DNA of 64,000 nucleotides, from positions 186,001-250,000 of the forward strand of contig NZ_JALLIY010000007.1 of NCBI RefSeq assembly GCF_023242315.1, given 5' to 3'. Shown piece by piece: positions 46,270 to 55,870 of the stretch. The notes below the pieces were generated by a model that did no database searches, was not told the DNA's origin, and worked only from the letters and a program-made list of their open reading frames with translations. Numbering within the stretch: position 1 is the first letter of the stretch; each line of letters starts with the position of its first letter. This stretch comes from Pseudomonas sp. MWU13-2105. GTDB lineage: Bacteria; Pseudomonadota; Gammaproteobacteria; Pseudomonadales; Pseudomonadaceae. A program made the position numbers and the translations under genes.

Positions 46270-47226
46270 ATGACGACGACTACCCCCCCGACTCCAGGCG
46301 TACAACTGCTTGAGGTCTCGCCGGAATATGCCGGCCAGCGCATTGACAATTTCCTTCTCGCTCGGCTCAAGGGTGTGCCCAAGACCTTGATTTACCGCAT
46401 TTTGCGCAAAGGCGAAGTGCGGGTGAACAAGGGGCGCATCAAGCCCGAGTACAAGCTCCAGGCCGGCGATATCGTGCGGGTGCCGCCGGTGCGCGTCCCC
46501 GAACGCGACGAGCCGGTGCCCCTGGCCCAGGGCTTGTTGCAGCGCCTGGAGGCTTCGATTGTCTTCGAAGACAAGGCCCTGATCGTGATCAACAAGCCGG
46601 CCGGCATTGCCGTGCACGGCGGCAGCGGCCTGAACTATGGCGTGATCGAGGCCTTTCGCCAGCTGCGCCCGGATGCCAAGGAGCTGGAGCTGGTCCATCG
46701 CCTGGACCGTGATACTTCCGGCCTGCTGATGATCGCCAAGAAGCGCAGCATGTTGCGCCATCTGCACGAAGCATTGCGCGGCGACGGCATCGACAAACGC
46801 TATATGGCCCTGGTTCGCGGTAACTGGGCGGCTTCGATCAAGCAGGTGCGGGCGCCTTTGCTCAAGAGCAACCTGCGCTCCGGCGAGCGTATGGTCGAGG
46901 TCAACGAGGAGGGCAAGGAGGCGCTCACGGTGTTCAAGGTGCTGCGCCGTTTCGGTGATTTCGCCACCATGGTCGAGGCCAAGCCGGTCACCGGGCGTAC
47001 TCATCAGATTCGTGTGCATACCCTGCACGCCGGGCACTGTATTGCCGGTGACAGCAAGTACGGCGACGACGGATTCACCAAGGAAATTCGCGACCTGGGC
47101 GGCAAGCGCCTGTTCCTCCACGCCTATATGCTGACCGTGCCGCTGCCCGATGGCGGCGAGTTGAAGTTGCAGGCACCGGTGGATGAAATGTGGGCCAAGA
47201 CGGTGGAGCGACTGAGTGCGGTCTGA
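46270..47226 (+). CDS. rluC: 23S rRNA pseudouridine synthase RluC
   Basis: A 318-residue enzyme that makes pseudouridine at positions 955, 2504 and 2580 of 23S rRNA. The N-terminal S4 domain reads [20 protein letters not shown] and [15 protein letters not shown]. The catalytic motif is [19 protein letters not shown], with the active-site Asp in HRLDRDTSG, followed by [12 protein letters not shown]. It is divergent from rne, as in many gammaproteobacteria, and ends overlapping the next gene by 11 bases. Confidence 0.96.
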   Translation: MTTTTPPTPGVQLLEVSPEYAGQRIDNFLLARLKGVPKTLIYRILRKGEVRVNKGRIKPEYKLQAGDIVRVPPVRVPERDEPVPLAQGLLQRLEASIVFEDKALIVINKPAGIAVHGGSGLNYGVIEAFRQLRPDAKELELVHRLDRDTSGLLMIAKKRSMLRHLHEALRGDGIDKRYMALVRGNWAASIKQVRAPLLKSNLRSGERMVEVNEEGKEALTVFKVLRRFGDFATMVEAKPVTGRTHQIRVHTLHAGHCIAGDSKYGDDGFTKEIRDLGGKRLFLHAYMLTVPLPDGGELKLQAPVDEMWAKTVERLSAV

Positions 47227-47878
47227 ATACAAGCTGCTGATTTTCGATTGGGATGGCACCCTGGCCGATTCCATTGGTCGGATTGTCGAGGCGATGGGAG
47301 TGGCGGCCGCTCGTTCGGGTTTTGTCCTGCGCGATGAAACGGCGGTCAAGGGCATTATCGGTCTCGGCTTGCCGGAAGCGATCTGCACCCTGTACCCGGC
47401 GATCAGCGATGAAGAACTGGTGGTTTTTCGCCAGCACTATGCCGATAGCTACATTGCCCTTGAAACGGTTCCTTCGCCGCTGTTTCCAGGTGTGCTGGAG
47501 TCCATGGAAGCGTTTCGCGCCGCCGGCTACCGGTTGGCGGTCGCGACCGGCAAGAATCGTCGCGGCCTGGATCGGGTGTTGAGGGCCCATGGCTGGCAGG
47601 ATTATTTCGATATCACCCGCGCCGCCGACGAAACCGCCAGCAAGCCGCATCCGCTGATGCTCGAGCAGATTCTCGCCCATTGTCGTGTCCCGGCTTCCCA
47701 GGCCCTGATGATCGGGGACTCGGCGTTCGATTTGCAAATGGCGCGCAATGCTGGCATGGATTCGGTGGCTGTAGGTTATGGTGCCTTGTCGCTGGATGAG
47801 TTGCGGGTATTCGAACCGCGCTTGGCGATTGACAGTTTTCCACAGTTGCATGCCTGGCTGGATGGTCGGGTCAATTGA
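47216..47878 (+). CDS. HAD-IA family hydrolase
   Basis: A 220-residue phosphatase of the haloacid dehalogenase superfamily. It shows [18 protein letters not shown] (nucleophilic Asp), the motif II/III region [14 protein letters not shown], and motif [20 protein letters not shown]. The cap is of subclass I, resembling phosphoglycolate phosphatases. The GTG start at 47216 overlaps rluC by 11 bases, so it is co-translated. The true substrate is not known. Confidence 0.92.
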   Translation: MRSEYKLLIFDWDGTLADSIGRIVEAMGVAAARSGFVLRDETAVKGIIGLGLPEAICTLYPAISDEELVVFRQHYADSYIALETVPSPLFPGVLESMEAFRAAGYRLAVATGKNRRGLDRVLRAHGWQDYFDITRAADETASKPHPLMLEQILAHCRVPASQALMIGDSAFDLQMARNAGMDSVAVGYGALSLDELRVFEPRLAIDSFPQLHAWLDGRVN

Positions 47879-47898
47879 ATTCGTTGGGGTGAGTACGC

Positions 47899-48894
47899 AT
47901 GTCTGATGAATGGGGCGCGCCGCCAAAGGCGAATGCCGAATCGGGTTCCGCTGATGACAAAAGCTGGAAGCTGCTGGAAAAGACCCTGCTGGCCGGTGTG
48001 CAGGAGCAGCGGCGCTCGCGGCGCTGGGGGATCTTCTTCAAGCTGTTGACCTTTGTATATCTGTTTGGCGCGCTGGTGATGTTCTCGCCGCTGATCAATC
48101 TGGAGAAGAGCGCCAGTCGTGGGGCTCACTACACCGCCCTGATCGAGGTGCGCGGGGTGATCGCGGACAAGGAGTCGGCCAGTGCCGATAATATTGTCGG
48201 CAGCCTGCGCACAGCCTTCGAGGATCCCAAGGTCAAGGCGATCATCCTGCGGATCAACAGTCCGGGCGGCAGTCCGGTGCAGTCGGGTTATGTGTTTGAC
48301 GAGATTCGTCGCCTGCGTGGCCTGCACCCGGACACCAAGGTGTATGCGGTGATTTCCGATATCGGTGCGTCCGGTGCCTACTACATCGCCAGTGCGGCGG
48401 ACGAGATCTATGCCGACAAGTCCAGCCTGGTCGGGTCCATTGGCGTGACGGCGGCCGGCTACGGTTTTGTCGGTACCATGGAGAAGCTGGGCGTGGAGCG
48501 TCGTGCCTACTCTTCAGGGGAGCACAAGGCGTTTCTCGATCCGTTCCAGCCGCAGAAGGCTGACGAGACCAGGTTCTGGCAGGGGGTGTTGGACACCACT
48601 CACAACCAGTTCATCGCCAGCGTGAAGAAGGGGCGTGGCGACCGTCTGAAAGATAAAGATCACCCGGAGCTGTTCTCCGGCTTGGTCTGGTCCGGCGAGC
48701 AGGCGCTGCCGCTGGGGCTGATCGACGGCCTGGGCAGTGCCAGCTCGGTGGCGCGGGATGTGATCGGCGAGAAGGAGTTGGTGGACTTTACCGTTCAGGA
48801 GTCACCTTTCGATCGCTTCTCGAAGAAACTTGGCGCCAGCGTCGCGGAGCAGTTGGCGATGTGGATGGGCTTCCAGGGGCCAACCTTGCGCTGA
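47899..48894 (+). CDS. sppA: Signal peptide peptidase SppA-like (S49 family)
   Basis: A 331-residue membrane protease. One helix (FFKLLTFVYLFGALVMFSPL) anchors it near the N-terminus. The S49 domain has LRINSPGGSPVQSGYVFDEI, the catalytic Ser in DIGASGAYYIASAADEIYAD, and SLVGSIGVTAAGYGFVGTME. The general-base Lys is expected in the N-terminal part or in the paired subunit, as in short-form SppA, which oligomerises. It removes cleaved signal peptides from the membrane. The gene follows the HAD hydrolase by about 20 bases and ends at a strong terminator. Confidence 0.93.
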   Translation: MSDEWGAPPKANAESGSADDKSWKLLEKTLLAGVQEQRRSRRWGIFFKLLTFVYLFGALVMFSPLINLEKSASRGAHYTALIEVRGVIADKESASADNIVGSLRTAFEDPKVKAIILRINSPGGSPVQSGYVFDEIRRLRGLHPDTKVYAVISDIGASGAYYIASAADEIYADKSSLVGSIGVTAAGYGFVGTMEKLGVERRAYSSGEHKAFLDPFQPQKADETRFWQGVLDTTHNQFIASVKKGRGDRLKDKDHPELFSGLVWSGEQALPLGLIDGLGSASSVARDVIGEKELVDFTVQESPFDRFSKKLGASVAEQLAMWMGFQGPTLR

Positions 48895-48908
48895 TATTCG
48901 CGCAGCAA

Positions 48909-48940
48909 TAAAAAACCGGTCGTCAATGACCGGTTTTTTT
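48909..48940. terminator. Terminator after sppA
   Basis: AAAAACCGGTC (48911-48921), loop GTCAAT, GACCGGTTTTT (48928-48938), with further T. It ends the rluC-HAD-sppA transcript and could also act for maf on the minus strand. Confidence 0.93.
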
Positions 48941-48960
48941 ATTGGCGGAGCGCAGGGGGA

Positions 48961-48984
48961 TGTAGGCGCAAGCTTGCTCGCGAT
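48961..48984. repeat. Solitary REP-like palindrome
   Basis: TGTAGGCGCAAGCTTGCTCG followed by CGAT has the same head as the other REP elements but a different core (GCAAGCTTGC). It lies between the sppA terminator and maf. Confidence 0.6.
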
Positions 48985-49019
48985 CAGCCGGCAGGCCAAG
49001 GGTTTTACGATGAAAAAGA

Positions 49020-49598
49020 TTACGGGGTCTGCACGCCTTCAGTCAGCAGCATGTCCACAAGGCGAATCAGCGGCAGTCCGATCAGGCTGGTGGCATCCGG
49101 CCCTTCGGTGCTCTGGAACAGGCTCACGCCCAGGCCTTCGGCCTTGAAGCTGCCGGCGCAGTCGTACGGCTGTTCGGCGTGCAGGTAGCGTTCGATGCGG
49201 GCGATATCCAGGCTGCGCATCTGTACGCTGAAGGGGACGCAGTCCACCTGGCATGCCCCGGTCTGGCTGTTGAGCAGGGCCAGACCGGTGAGGAAGCTTA
49301 CGCGCCTGCCGCTGGCGGCCAGCAGCTGCTCGCGGGCCTTCTCGAAGCCGTGGGGCTTGCCGAGTATCCGTCCGTCGAGTACCGCAACCTGGTCCGAGCC
49401 GATGATCAGGTGCGCCGGATAACGTGTGGCCAGGGCCCGGGCTTTTTCCTCGGCCAGGCGTTTGACCAGCTCGCCGGCGGCTTCATCAGGGCGCTGGCTT
49501 TCGTCGATATCCGGCGATGCGCAGCTGAAGGGCAGGCGCAGGCGGGTTAGCAATTCCCGGCGATAGGCCGAGCTTGAGGCGAGTAACAAGGGCAGCAT
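49020..49598 (-). CDS. maf: Maf-family nucleoside triphosphate pyrophosphatase (YceF type)
   Basis: A 192-residue protein that hydrolyses unusual nucleoside triphosphates. It begins MLPLLLASSSAYRRELLTRL with the family ASSSAYR motif, then LAEEKARALA, LIIGSDQVAVLDG and GFEKAREQLLAASGRRV. The YceF subtype, which has preference for 7-methyl-GTP in E. coli, lies next to yceD and rpmF, as here, though on the opposite strand. It is divergent from the yceD-rpmF-plsX operon with about 105 bases between starts. Confidence 0.95.
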   Translation of the reverse strand: MLPLLLASSSAYRRELLTRLRLPFSCASPDIDESQRPDEAAGELVKRLAEEKARALATRYPAHLIIGSDQVAVLDGRILGKPHGFEKAREQLLAASGRRVSFLTGLALLNSQTGACQVDCVPFSVQMRSLDIARIERYLHAEQPYDCAGSFKAEGLGVSLFQSTEGPDATSLIGLPLIRLVDMLLTEGVQTP

Positions 49599-49704
49599 GC
49601 GGTTCTCCTGAGGCAGGTCGCCGATTCTAGTTGGCCCGTCAGCTGACGGACAGGGCCTAATTTCCTTTGACAGTGGCAGGGTGCATCCCTAGAATGCTGC
49701 GCCT

Positions 49705-50232
49705 ATGTTGAATGACCCGATTCCACCTCACGTTGACCCGCGCAAATTGGCTGATCGTGGCACCACCCTTCAAGGTGAACTGCCGCTGGCCGATTTGGAG
49801 AGACTCTGCGACTCGCTTTCCGACACTGTCGGTACGGTGCAGGCTAAATTCGTTTTTGAACGAGATGAACGTAAGTCTGTGATGATTCACAGCTTTATCG
49901 ACACCGAAGTCAAAATGGTTTGCCAGCGTTGTCTTGAGCTGGTCACCCTGCCGATCCACAGCGAATGCAGTTATGCTGTGGTGAAGGAGGGTGCGAATAC
50001 CCAGTCGTTGCCGAAAGGTTATGACGTGCTGGAACTGGGCGAAGATCCTTTGGATCTGCAGGCATTGATTGAGGAAGAGCTTCTGCTCGCCTTGCCCATT
50101 GTGCCTGCTCATCATCCGGAAGAATGCCAGCAGCCGGCGGGGCTCGATGAGCCCGAACCGAGCGAGGACGAGGTAACGCGGTCCAACCCGTTCAGTGTAT
50201 TGGCGCAGTTAAAGCGTGACCCAAACGTTTAG
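49705..50232 (+). CDS. yceD: YceD/DUF177 protein for 23S rRNA accumulation
   Basis: A 175-residue acidic protein of the DUF177 family. It shows DPRKLADRGTTLQGELPLAD, the conserved VCQRCLELVTLPIHSECSY with CxxC, and an acidic central region (LELGEDPLDLQALIEEELLL) followed by PEECQQPAGLDEPEPSED. In plants and E. coli this family is needed for normal 23S rRNA levels. It lies 13 bases before rpmF, the universal position, and is probably co-transcribed. Confidence 0.94.
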   Translation: MLNDPIPPHVDPRKLADRGTTLQGELPLADLERLCDSLSDTVGTVQAKFVFERDERKSVMIHSFIDTEVKMVCQRCLELVTLPIHSECSYAVVKEGANTQSLPKGYDVLELGEDPLDLQALIEEELLLALPIVPAHHPEECQQPAGLDEPEPSEDEVTRSNPFSVLAQLKRDPNV

Positions 50233-50245
50233 GAGTTAATCAATT

Positions 50246-50428
50246 ATGGCTGTTCAGCAGAACAAAAAATCCCGCTCCGCCCGTGACATGCGTCGTTCGC
50301 ACGACGCCCTCGAGGCAAGCACCCTGTCCGTGGAAAAGACCACCGGTGAAGTTCACCTGCGTCACCACGTATCGCCAGAAGGCGTATACCGTGGCCGTAA
50401 AGTGATCGACAAGGGCGCTGACGAGTAA
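50246..50428 (+). CDS. rpmF: 50S ribosomal protein L32
   Basis: A 60-residue basic protein: [20 protein letters not shown] and [20 protein letters not shown], closing with [10 protein letters not shown]. This is the full-length L32 pattern without the zinc-binding cysteines. AGGAG sits at about 50232. It is the second gene of the yceD-rpmF-plsX-fab operon and is followed three bases later by plsX. Confidence 0.98.
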
Positions 50429-50431
50429 ATC

Positions 50432-51442
50432 TTGTCCGCTCAGATCATCGCGATCGACGCAATGGGCGGGGACTTCGGTCCCCGCAGCATTGTCCAGGCC
50501 AGTATCGCCTGCCTGTCTGCTACGCCCTCGCTGCATCTGACCCTGGTCGGTCAACCTTCCCAGCTTGAACCCCTGATTGCCGGTTATCCAGCCGTGGATC
50601 GCGCGCGCCTGACGATTACGCCTGCCAGTGAAATCATCACCATGGACGAGCGTCCGTCCCAGGCCCTGCGTGGCAAGCCGGATTCGTCGATGCGCGTGGC
50701 CTTGCAGCTGCTGCGCGATGACAAGGTCCAGGCTTGTGTCAGTGCCGGCAATACCGGTGCCTTGATGGCCTTGTCGCGGCATGTGCTGAAGACCTTGCCG
50801 GGGATCGATCGTCCGGCCATGGTCGCGGCCATCCCGACCCAGCGCGGCTATTGCCAGTTGCTGGACCTGGGGGCGAATGTCGATTGCAGTGCCGAGCACC
50901 TGTTCCAGTTCGCCGTGATGGGCGCGGTGGCGGCCGAGGCCCTTGGCGTGGTGCGGCCGCGTGTCGCCTTGCTCAATGTCGGTACCGAGGACATCAAGGG
51001 CAACCAGCAGGTCAAGCTGGCGGCGACCCTGCTGCAACAGGCGCGGGGGTTGAACTACATCGGCTTCATCGAAGGCGACGGGGTGTATCGCGGCGAGGCC
51101 GATGTGGTGGTGTGCGACGGTTTCGTCGGCAATATCCTGCTCAAGTCCAGCGAAGGCCTGGCGACCATGATCGCCGCGCGCATCGAGGCGCTGTTCAAGC
51201 AGGGCCTGGCTTCGCGACTGGTCGGTGCCCTGGCCTTGCCGCTGCTCAAGCGCCTGCAAGCCGATCTCGCCCCGGCGCGGCATAATGGCGCGAGTTTTCT
51301 CGGCCTGCAGGGGATTGTCGTCAAGAGTCACGGCTCCGCCGGGGTCGAGGGGTTTCAGAGCGCGATTGCGCGGGCCTTGATCGAGATCCAGGAAAACCTC
51401 CCCGAGCGCCTTCACGGTCGCCTGGAGGAGCTATTGCTTTAG
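50432..51442 (+). CDS. plsX: Phosphate acyltransferase PlsX
   Basis: A 336-residue enzyme that makes acyl-phosphate from acyl-ACP for phospholipid synthesis. The start is TTG 50432 ([20 protein letters not shown]), three bases after the rpmF stop. Family blocks include [39 protein letters not shown] and [20 protein letters not shown]. It leads into the fabD-fabG-acpP-fabF run. Length is as for other PlsX (E. coli 356 aa). Confidence 0.96.
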   Translation: MSAQIIAIDAMGGDFGPRSIVQASIACLSATPSLHLTLVGQPSQLEPLIAGYPAVDRARLTITPASEIITMDERPSQALRGKPDSSMRVALQLLRDDKVQACVSAGNTGALMALSRHVLKTLPGIDRPAMVAAIPTQRGYCQLLDLGANVDCSAEHLFQFAVMGAVAAEALGVVRPRVALLNVGTEDIKGNQQVKLAATLLQQARGLNYIGFIEGDGVYRGEADVVVCDGFVGNILLKSSEGLATMIAARIEALFKQGLASRLVGALALPLLKRLQADLAPARHNGASFLGLQGIVVKSHGSAGVEGFQSAIARALIEIQENLPERLHGRLEELLL

Positions 51443-51569
51443 GCGTTTTCCCGCGGGAATGCTTAAATGTGACCGCTCAGTTCAATCAGCCATCCAAACT
51501 GACAGTTTCTTGCGTCCGCCACGGCGGGACGTCAATTCTTCGACGACAAGATCATTAGGGGCTTGTTAC

Positions 51570-52508
51570 ATGTCTACATCCCTCGCATTCGTCTTTCCAG
51601 GGCAGGGTTCGCAGTCCCTCGGCATGTTGGCCGAGCTGGGCGCGCAATATCCGCTGATCCTGGAAACCTTCAAAGAAGCCTCCGATGCCCTCGGCTATGA
51701 CCTCTGGGCGCTGACCCAGCAGGGGCCGGAAGAGCAACTGAACCAGACCGACAAGACCCAACCGGCGATCCTCACCGCCTCCATTGCCCTGTGGCGGCTG
51801 TGGCTGGCCGAGGGCGGTGCGCGTCCGGCCTATGTCGCCGGCCACAGCCTGGGCGAGTACAGCGCGCTGGTCGCCGCCGGCAGCCTGAGCCTGGGCGATG
51901 CGGTGAAACTGGTGGAGCGCCGTGGTCAGCTGATGCAGGAAGCGGTTCCGGCCGGGCAGGGCGCCATGGCGGCGATCCTCGGGCTGGACGATGCCGATGT
52001 GATTGCCGCCTGCGCCGAATCCGCCCAGGGCGAAGTGGTCAGTGCGGTGAACTTCAACTCGCCGGGCCAGGTGGTGATCGCCGGGTCCAAGGCCGCCGTC
52101 GAGCGCGCCATGGAGGCCTGCAAGGCCAAGGGCGCCAAGCGCGCCCTACCGCTGCCGGTCAGCGTGCCATCGCACTGCGAGCTGATGCGTCCGGCGGCCG
52201 AGCGGTTTGCCGAAGCCGTTGCCGCCATCGACTGGCAGGCACCGCAGATCCCGCTGGTGCAGAACGTCAGCGCGCAGGTGGCCGCGGACCTGGCGACCCT
52301 CAAGCGCGACCTGCTGGAGCAGCTCTACAAGCCGGTGCGTTGGGTCGAATCGGTTCAGTGCCTGGCGGCCAACGGCGCCACCGAACTGGTCGAATGCGGT
52401 CCTGGCAAGGTGCTGGCCGGCCTGAACAAGCGTTGCGCCGACGGCGTCAACACGTCCAACCTCAATACCCCGGATGCCTTCGCCGCCACGCGCGCGGCGC
52501 GGGCCTGA
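51570..52508 (+). CDS. fabD: Malonyl-CoA:ACP transacylase
   Basis: A 312-residue transferase that loads malonate on acyl-carrier protein. The N-terminus (MSTSLAFVFPGQGSQSLGML) is diagnostic. The active-site Ser is in YVAGHSLGEYSALVAAGS near residue 90, and a catalytic His is in LPVSVPSHCELM. ATG 51570 follows GATCATTAGGGGC. It is 127 bases after plsX and 16 bases before fabG. A promoter in that gap would be likely, as in E. coli, but I did not assign one. Confidence 0.97.
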   Translation: MSTSLAFVFPGQGSQSLGMLAELGAQYPLILETFKEASDALGYDLWALTQQGPEEQLNQTDKTQPAILTASIALWRLWLAEGGARPAYVAGHSLGEYSALVAAGSLSLGDAVKLVERRGQLMQEAVPAGQGAMAAILGLDDADVIAACAESAQGEVVSAVNFNSPGQVVIAGSKAAVERAMEACKAKGAKRALPLPVSVPSHCELMRPAAERFAEAVAAIDWQAPQIPLVQNVSAQVAADLATLKRDLLEQLYKPVRWVESVQCLAANGATELVECGPGKVLAGLNKRCADGVNTSNLNTPDAFAATRAARA

Positions 52509-52524
52509 ATCAGGAGAAGCCTGC

Positions 52525-53265
52525 ATGAGTCTGCAAGGTAAAGTTGCACTGGTCACCGGCGCCAGCCGTGGCATCGGCCAAGCCATCGCCCTCGAGCTGG
52601 GGCGCCTCGGCGCCGTGGTCATCGGTACCGCGACCTCGGCCTCGGGTGCCGAGCGAATTGCCGCGACCCTCAAGGAGCATGGCATCCAAGGCACCGGCCT
52701 GGAGCTTAATGTAACCAGCGATGAATCGGTTGCCGCGGTCCTGGCGAGCATCAGCGAGCAGTTCGGCGCGCCGGCGATCCTGGTCAATAATGCCGGTATC
52801 ACCCGTGATAACCTGATGATGCGGATGAAAGATGACGAGTGGTACGACGTGGTCGATACCAACCTCAACAGTCTGTTCCGCCTGTCCAAGGGCGTTCTGC
52901 GTGGGATGACCAAGGCCCGTTGGGGACGAATCATCAATATTGGTTCGGTTGTGGGTGCCATGGGCAACGCAGGCCAAGTAAACTACGCAGCAGCCAAGGC
53001 CGGCCTCGAAGGTTTCAGCCGTGCATTGGCGCGTGAAGTCGGTTCGCGCTCGATTACGGTAAACTCGGTGGCCCCAGGGTTCATCGACACCGATATGACC
53101 CGCGAATTGCCTGACGCGCAGCGTGAAGCCTTGCTGACGCAGATTCCGCTGGGTCGTCTGGGCCAGGCCCAAGAGATCGCGCAAGTGGTCGCTTTTCTGG
53201 CGTCGGACGGTGCGGCTTACGTGACTGGGGCTACAATCCCGGTGAACGGCGGGATGTACATGTAA
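52525..53265 (+). CDS. fabG: 3-oxoacyl-ACP reductase
   Basis: A 246-residue short-chain dehydrogenase using NADPH. The Rossmann loop reads VALVTGASRGIGQAIALELG, the catalytic set includes NNAGITRDNLMMRM, INIGSVVGAMGNAGQVNYAA and the YxxxK pair in NYAAAKAGLEGF. AGGAGAAG lies upstream of the ATG. It reduces the beta-keto group in each elongation cycle of fatty-acid synthesis. The length equals E. coli FabG (244 aa). Confidence 0.97.
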   Translation: MSLQGKVALVTGASRGIGQAIALELGRLGAVVIGTATSASGAERIAATLKEHGIQGTGLELNVTSDESVAAVLASISEQFGAPAILVNNAGITRDNLMMRMKDDEWYDVVDTNLNSLFRLSKGVLRGMTKARWGRIINIGSVVGAMGNAGQVNYAAAKAGLEGFSRALAREVGSRSITVNSVAPGFIDTDMTRELPDAQREALLTQIPLGRLGQAQEIAQVVAFLASDGAAYVTGATIPVNGGMYM

Positions 53266-53461
53266 TTCAAATGTGACGGATTGCTTCAAAAAAATGTCAT
53301 ACCAGCTGTCTAAAATCCGTTATAAAGCTGCAACTTATTGAGAGGCAGAGGGCAAAGGGGGACAAAGGCTGAAGCTTTCGGTTGAAAAGCTGAAAAGCCT
53401 TTCTATACACTTACCCACCGGCCAGCTGCCTGAATTTTTCCATTAGGAGTGAAAACAAGGT

Positions 53462-53698
53462 ATGAGCACCATCGAAGAACGCGTCAAGAAAATCGTTGCC
53501 GAGCAACTGGGCGTCAAGGAAGAGGAAGTGACCAACAAAGCTTCCTTCGTTGAAGACCTGGGTGCCGACTCCCTTGACACCGTTGAGCTTGTGATGGCTC
53601 TGGAAGAGGAATTCGAGACCGAAATCCCTGACGAAGAAGCTGAAAAAATCACTACCGTACAAGCCGCTATCGATTACGTTACGGCCCATCAGGCGTAA
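53462..53698 (+). CDS. acpP: Acyl carrier protein
   Basis: A 78-residue acidic protein with the phosphopantetheine site [14 protein letters not shown], Ser37. It carries growing acyl chains for the Fab enzymes and for lipid A and phospholipid synthesis. A 196-bp gap precedes it, so it has its own promoter, and a terminator follows. It is the housekeeping ACP and serves as the comparison for the Ser-less homologue at 9.9 kb. Confidence 0.99.
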   Translation: MSTIEERVKKIVAEQLGVKEEEVTNKASFVEDLGADSLDTVELVMALEEEFETEIPDEEAEKITTVQAAIDYVTAHQA

Positions 53699-53727
53699 TA
53701 GTTTGTAATCGTTGCCTGCTGTCATGG

Positions 53728-53766
53728 AAAAACCGCACTGCCACCACGGCGTGCGGTTTTTTCTTT
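53728..53766 (+). terminator. Terminator/attenuator between acpP and fabF
   Basis: AAAACCGCAC (53729-53738) pairs with GTGCGGTTTT (53751-53760) around a 12-base loop, followed by TTC and TTT. It lies 45 bases before fabF, so it probably lowers read-through and keeps acpP transcript in excess. Confidence 0.8.
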
Positions 53767-53809
53767 AGGTGTGAGGCAAAGTGTCGTCAACAGGATAAAG
53801 GAGAGTGCT

Positions 53810-55054
53810 GTGTCGCGTAGACGCGTCGTAGTCACCGGCATGGGGATGTTGTCGCCATTGGGTACGGATGTTTCGAGTACCTGGCAAGGCATTCTGGCTG
53901 GCCGTAGTGGCATTGGTCTGATCGAACACACAGACCTTTCTGCCTATACCACCCGTTTTGGCGGCTCGGTAAAAGGTTTCAATGTCGAAGAGTACTTGTC
54001 GGCCAAAGAAGCCCGCAAACTCGACCTGTTCATTCAATACGGCCTGGCAGCCGGTTTCCAGGCGGTGCGTAATGCCGGTCTCGAAGTCACCGATGCCAAC
54101 CGTGAGCGCATCGGCGTGGCCATGGGTTCGGGTATTGGCGGCTTGACCAATATCGAGCAAACCTGTCGCACGCTGCATGACCAGGGGCCACGGCGGATTT
54201 CGCCGTTCTTCGTGCCTGGTTCGATCATCAATATGATTTCCGGTTTCCTGTCCATCCACCTGGGTGCCCAGGGGCCGAACTATGCCATCGCCACGGCGTG
54301 CACCACGGGCACCCATTGCATCGGCATGGCCGCACGCAACATTGCCTACGATGAAGCCGACGTCATGATTGCCGGTGGTGCCGAAATGGCCGCCTGCGGT
54401 CTTGGCATGGGCGGTTTCGGTGCCTCCCGCGCGCTGTCCACGCGCAATGACGAGCCGGCTCGCGCCAGTCGTCCATGGGACAAGGGCCGTGACGGTTTCG
54501 TGCTGTCCGACGGTGCCGGTGCCCTGGTGCTCGAAGAGCTGGAGCACGCCAAGGCCCGTGGCGCGACCATCTACGCCGAGCTGATCGGCTTTGGCATGAG
54601 TGGCGATGCCTACCACATGACCTCGCCGCCCGAGGACGGTGCCGGTGCGGCCCGTTGCATTGCCAACGCGATGCGCGATGCCAAGCTGAACCTGGATCAG
54701 GTGCAGTACATCAATGCCCACGGCACCTCGACCCCGGCCGGCGACCTGGCCGAAGCCGAGGCGATCAAGCGGGTGTTTGGCGAGCATGCCTACCAGATGG
54801 CGATCAGTTCCACCAAGTCGATGACCGGTCACCTGTTGGGTGCCGCCGGGGCCATCGAGGCGATTTTCAGCGTGCTGGCCATTGCCGACCAGGTGGCGCC
54901 GCCGACCATCAACCTCGACGAGCCCGATGAAGGCTGCGACCTGGATTTCGTGCCCCACGAAGCCCGGCGCATGCCCATCGACGTGGTGCTGTCCAACTCC
55001 TTCGGCTTTGGCGGTACTAACGGCTCCCTGGTGTTCCGCCGGTTCGCCGAGTGA
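53810..55054 (+). CDS. fabF: 3-oxoacyl-ACP synthase II
   Basis: A 414-residue condensing enzyme. The start is GTG 53810 ([20 protein letters not shown]), with AAAGGAGAG just upstream. The active-site Cys is in [15 protein letters not shown], and the two His are in [20 protein letters not shown] and [20 protein letters not shown]. It elongates acyl-ACP and in E. coli controls cis-vaccenate levels with temperature. Length fits (E. coli 413 aa). Its stop overlaps the pabC start (TGATG). Confidence 0.97.
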   Translation: MSRRRVVVTGMGMLSPLGTDVSSTWQGILAGRSGIGLIEHTDLSAYTTRFGGSVKGFNVEEYLSAKEARKLDLFIQYGLAAGFQAVRNAGLEVTDANRERIGVAMGSGIGGLTNIEQTCRTLHDQGPRRISPFFVPGSIINMISGFLSIHLGAQGPNYAIATACTTGTHCIGMAARNIAYDEADVMIAGGAEMAACGLGMGGFGASRALSTRNDEPARASRPWDKGRDGFVLSDGAGALVLEELEHAKARGATIYAELIGFGMSGDAYHMTSPPEDGAGAARCIANAMRDAKLNLDQVQYINAHGTSTPAGDLAEAEAIKRVFGEHAYQMAISSTKSMTGHLLGAAGAIEAIFSVLAIADQVAPPTINLDEPDEGCDLDFVPHEARRMPIDVVLSNSFGFGGTNGSLVFRRFAE

Positions 55055-55869
55055 TGGAGAGCTGGGTCGACGGCCAGCCGGGCGATGCGTTGTCCCTCAA
55101 GGACCGCGGCCTGGCCTACGGCGATGGTCTGTTCGAGACCTGCGCCGTGAAAGGCGGTCGACCGCTGCTGCTGGAACGACACCTGCAGCGCCTGGCGGAT
55201 GGCTGTCGACGTCTGGGTATCGCGGCGGATCACGAGTTGGTTCGCCGCGAGTTGCTGGCCTACAGTGCGGTACTGGGGGAGGGGGTGCTCAAGCTGATCC
55301 TCACCCGCGGTGACAGCCAGCGCGGTTACGCGGCGTCGGCTGATACGCTGCCGCGGCGTATCTTGCAGGGCAGCCCGTCGCCTACTTATCCACAGGCCCA
55401 CCAGCAGCAGGGCGTCGGCCTGTTCCCCTGTACGACGCGTTTGTCCGAACAGCCCTTGCTGGCCGGGCTCAAGCATCTCAATCGCCTGGAACAGGTCCTG
55501 GCCCGTGCCGAATGGCAGGGCGCCGAATATGCCGAAGGCTTGATGCTCGACACTTCGGGGCGGGTCATCGAAGGGGTGTTCAGCAATCTGTTCGTGGTGC
55601 GGGCGGGCGTCCTGCGCACCGCCGATCTGGGCCGTTGCGGCGTGGCGGGGGTGATGCGCGCGCAGCTGTTGGCAGAAGCGCAAGCACTGGCAATCCCTGT
55701 CGACATTTCCGATATCAGCCTGGAGCAATTCCGGCAAGCTGATGAGGTCTTTCTCTGTAACAGCGTCTATGGCATCTGGCCCGTTCGGGCTTTTGCCGAC
55801 CTGAGCTGGTCGGTTGGCCCGCTCACCCGTAAACTGCAAGGTATTGCCCGCGCGCTATTGGAAGTTTGA
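55054..55869 (+). CDS. pabC: Aminodeoxychorismate lyase
   Basis: A 271-residue PLP-dependent enzyme of the class IV aminotransferase fold that releases p-aminobenzoate for folate synthesis. It shows LKDRGLAYGDGLFETCAVKG, LTRGDSQRGYA, the PLP Lys region LAGLKHLNRLEQVLARAEWQ and GVFSNLFVVRAGVL. It overlaps fabF and is followed by mltG after a single base. The fabF-pabC-mltG-tmk-holB order is typical of gammaproteobacteria. Confidence 0.96.
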   Translation: MESWVDGQPGDALSLKDRGLAYGDGLFETCAVKGGRPLLLERHLQRLADGCRRLGIAADHELVRRELLAYSAVLGEGVLKLILTRGDSQRGYAASADTLPRRILQGSPSPTYPQAHQQQGVGLFPCTTRLSEQPLLAGLKHLNRLEQVLARAEWQGAEYAEGLMLDTSGRVIEGVFSNLFVVRAGVLRTADLGRCGVAGVMRAQLLAEAQALAIPVDISDISLEQFRQADEVFLCNSVYGIWPVRAFADLSWSVGPLTRKLQGIARALLEV

Positions 55870-55870
55870 A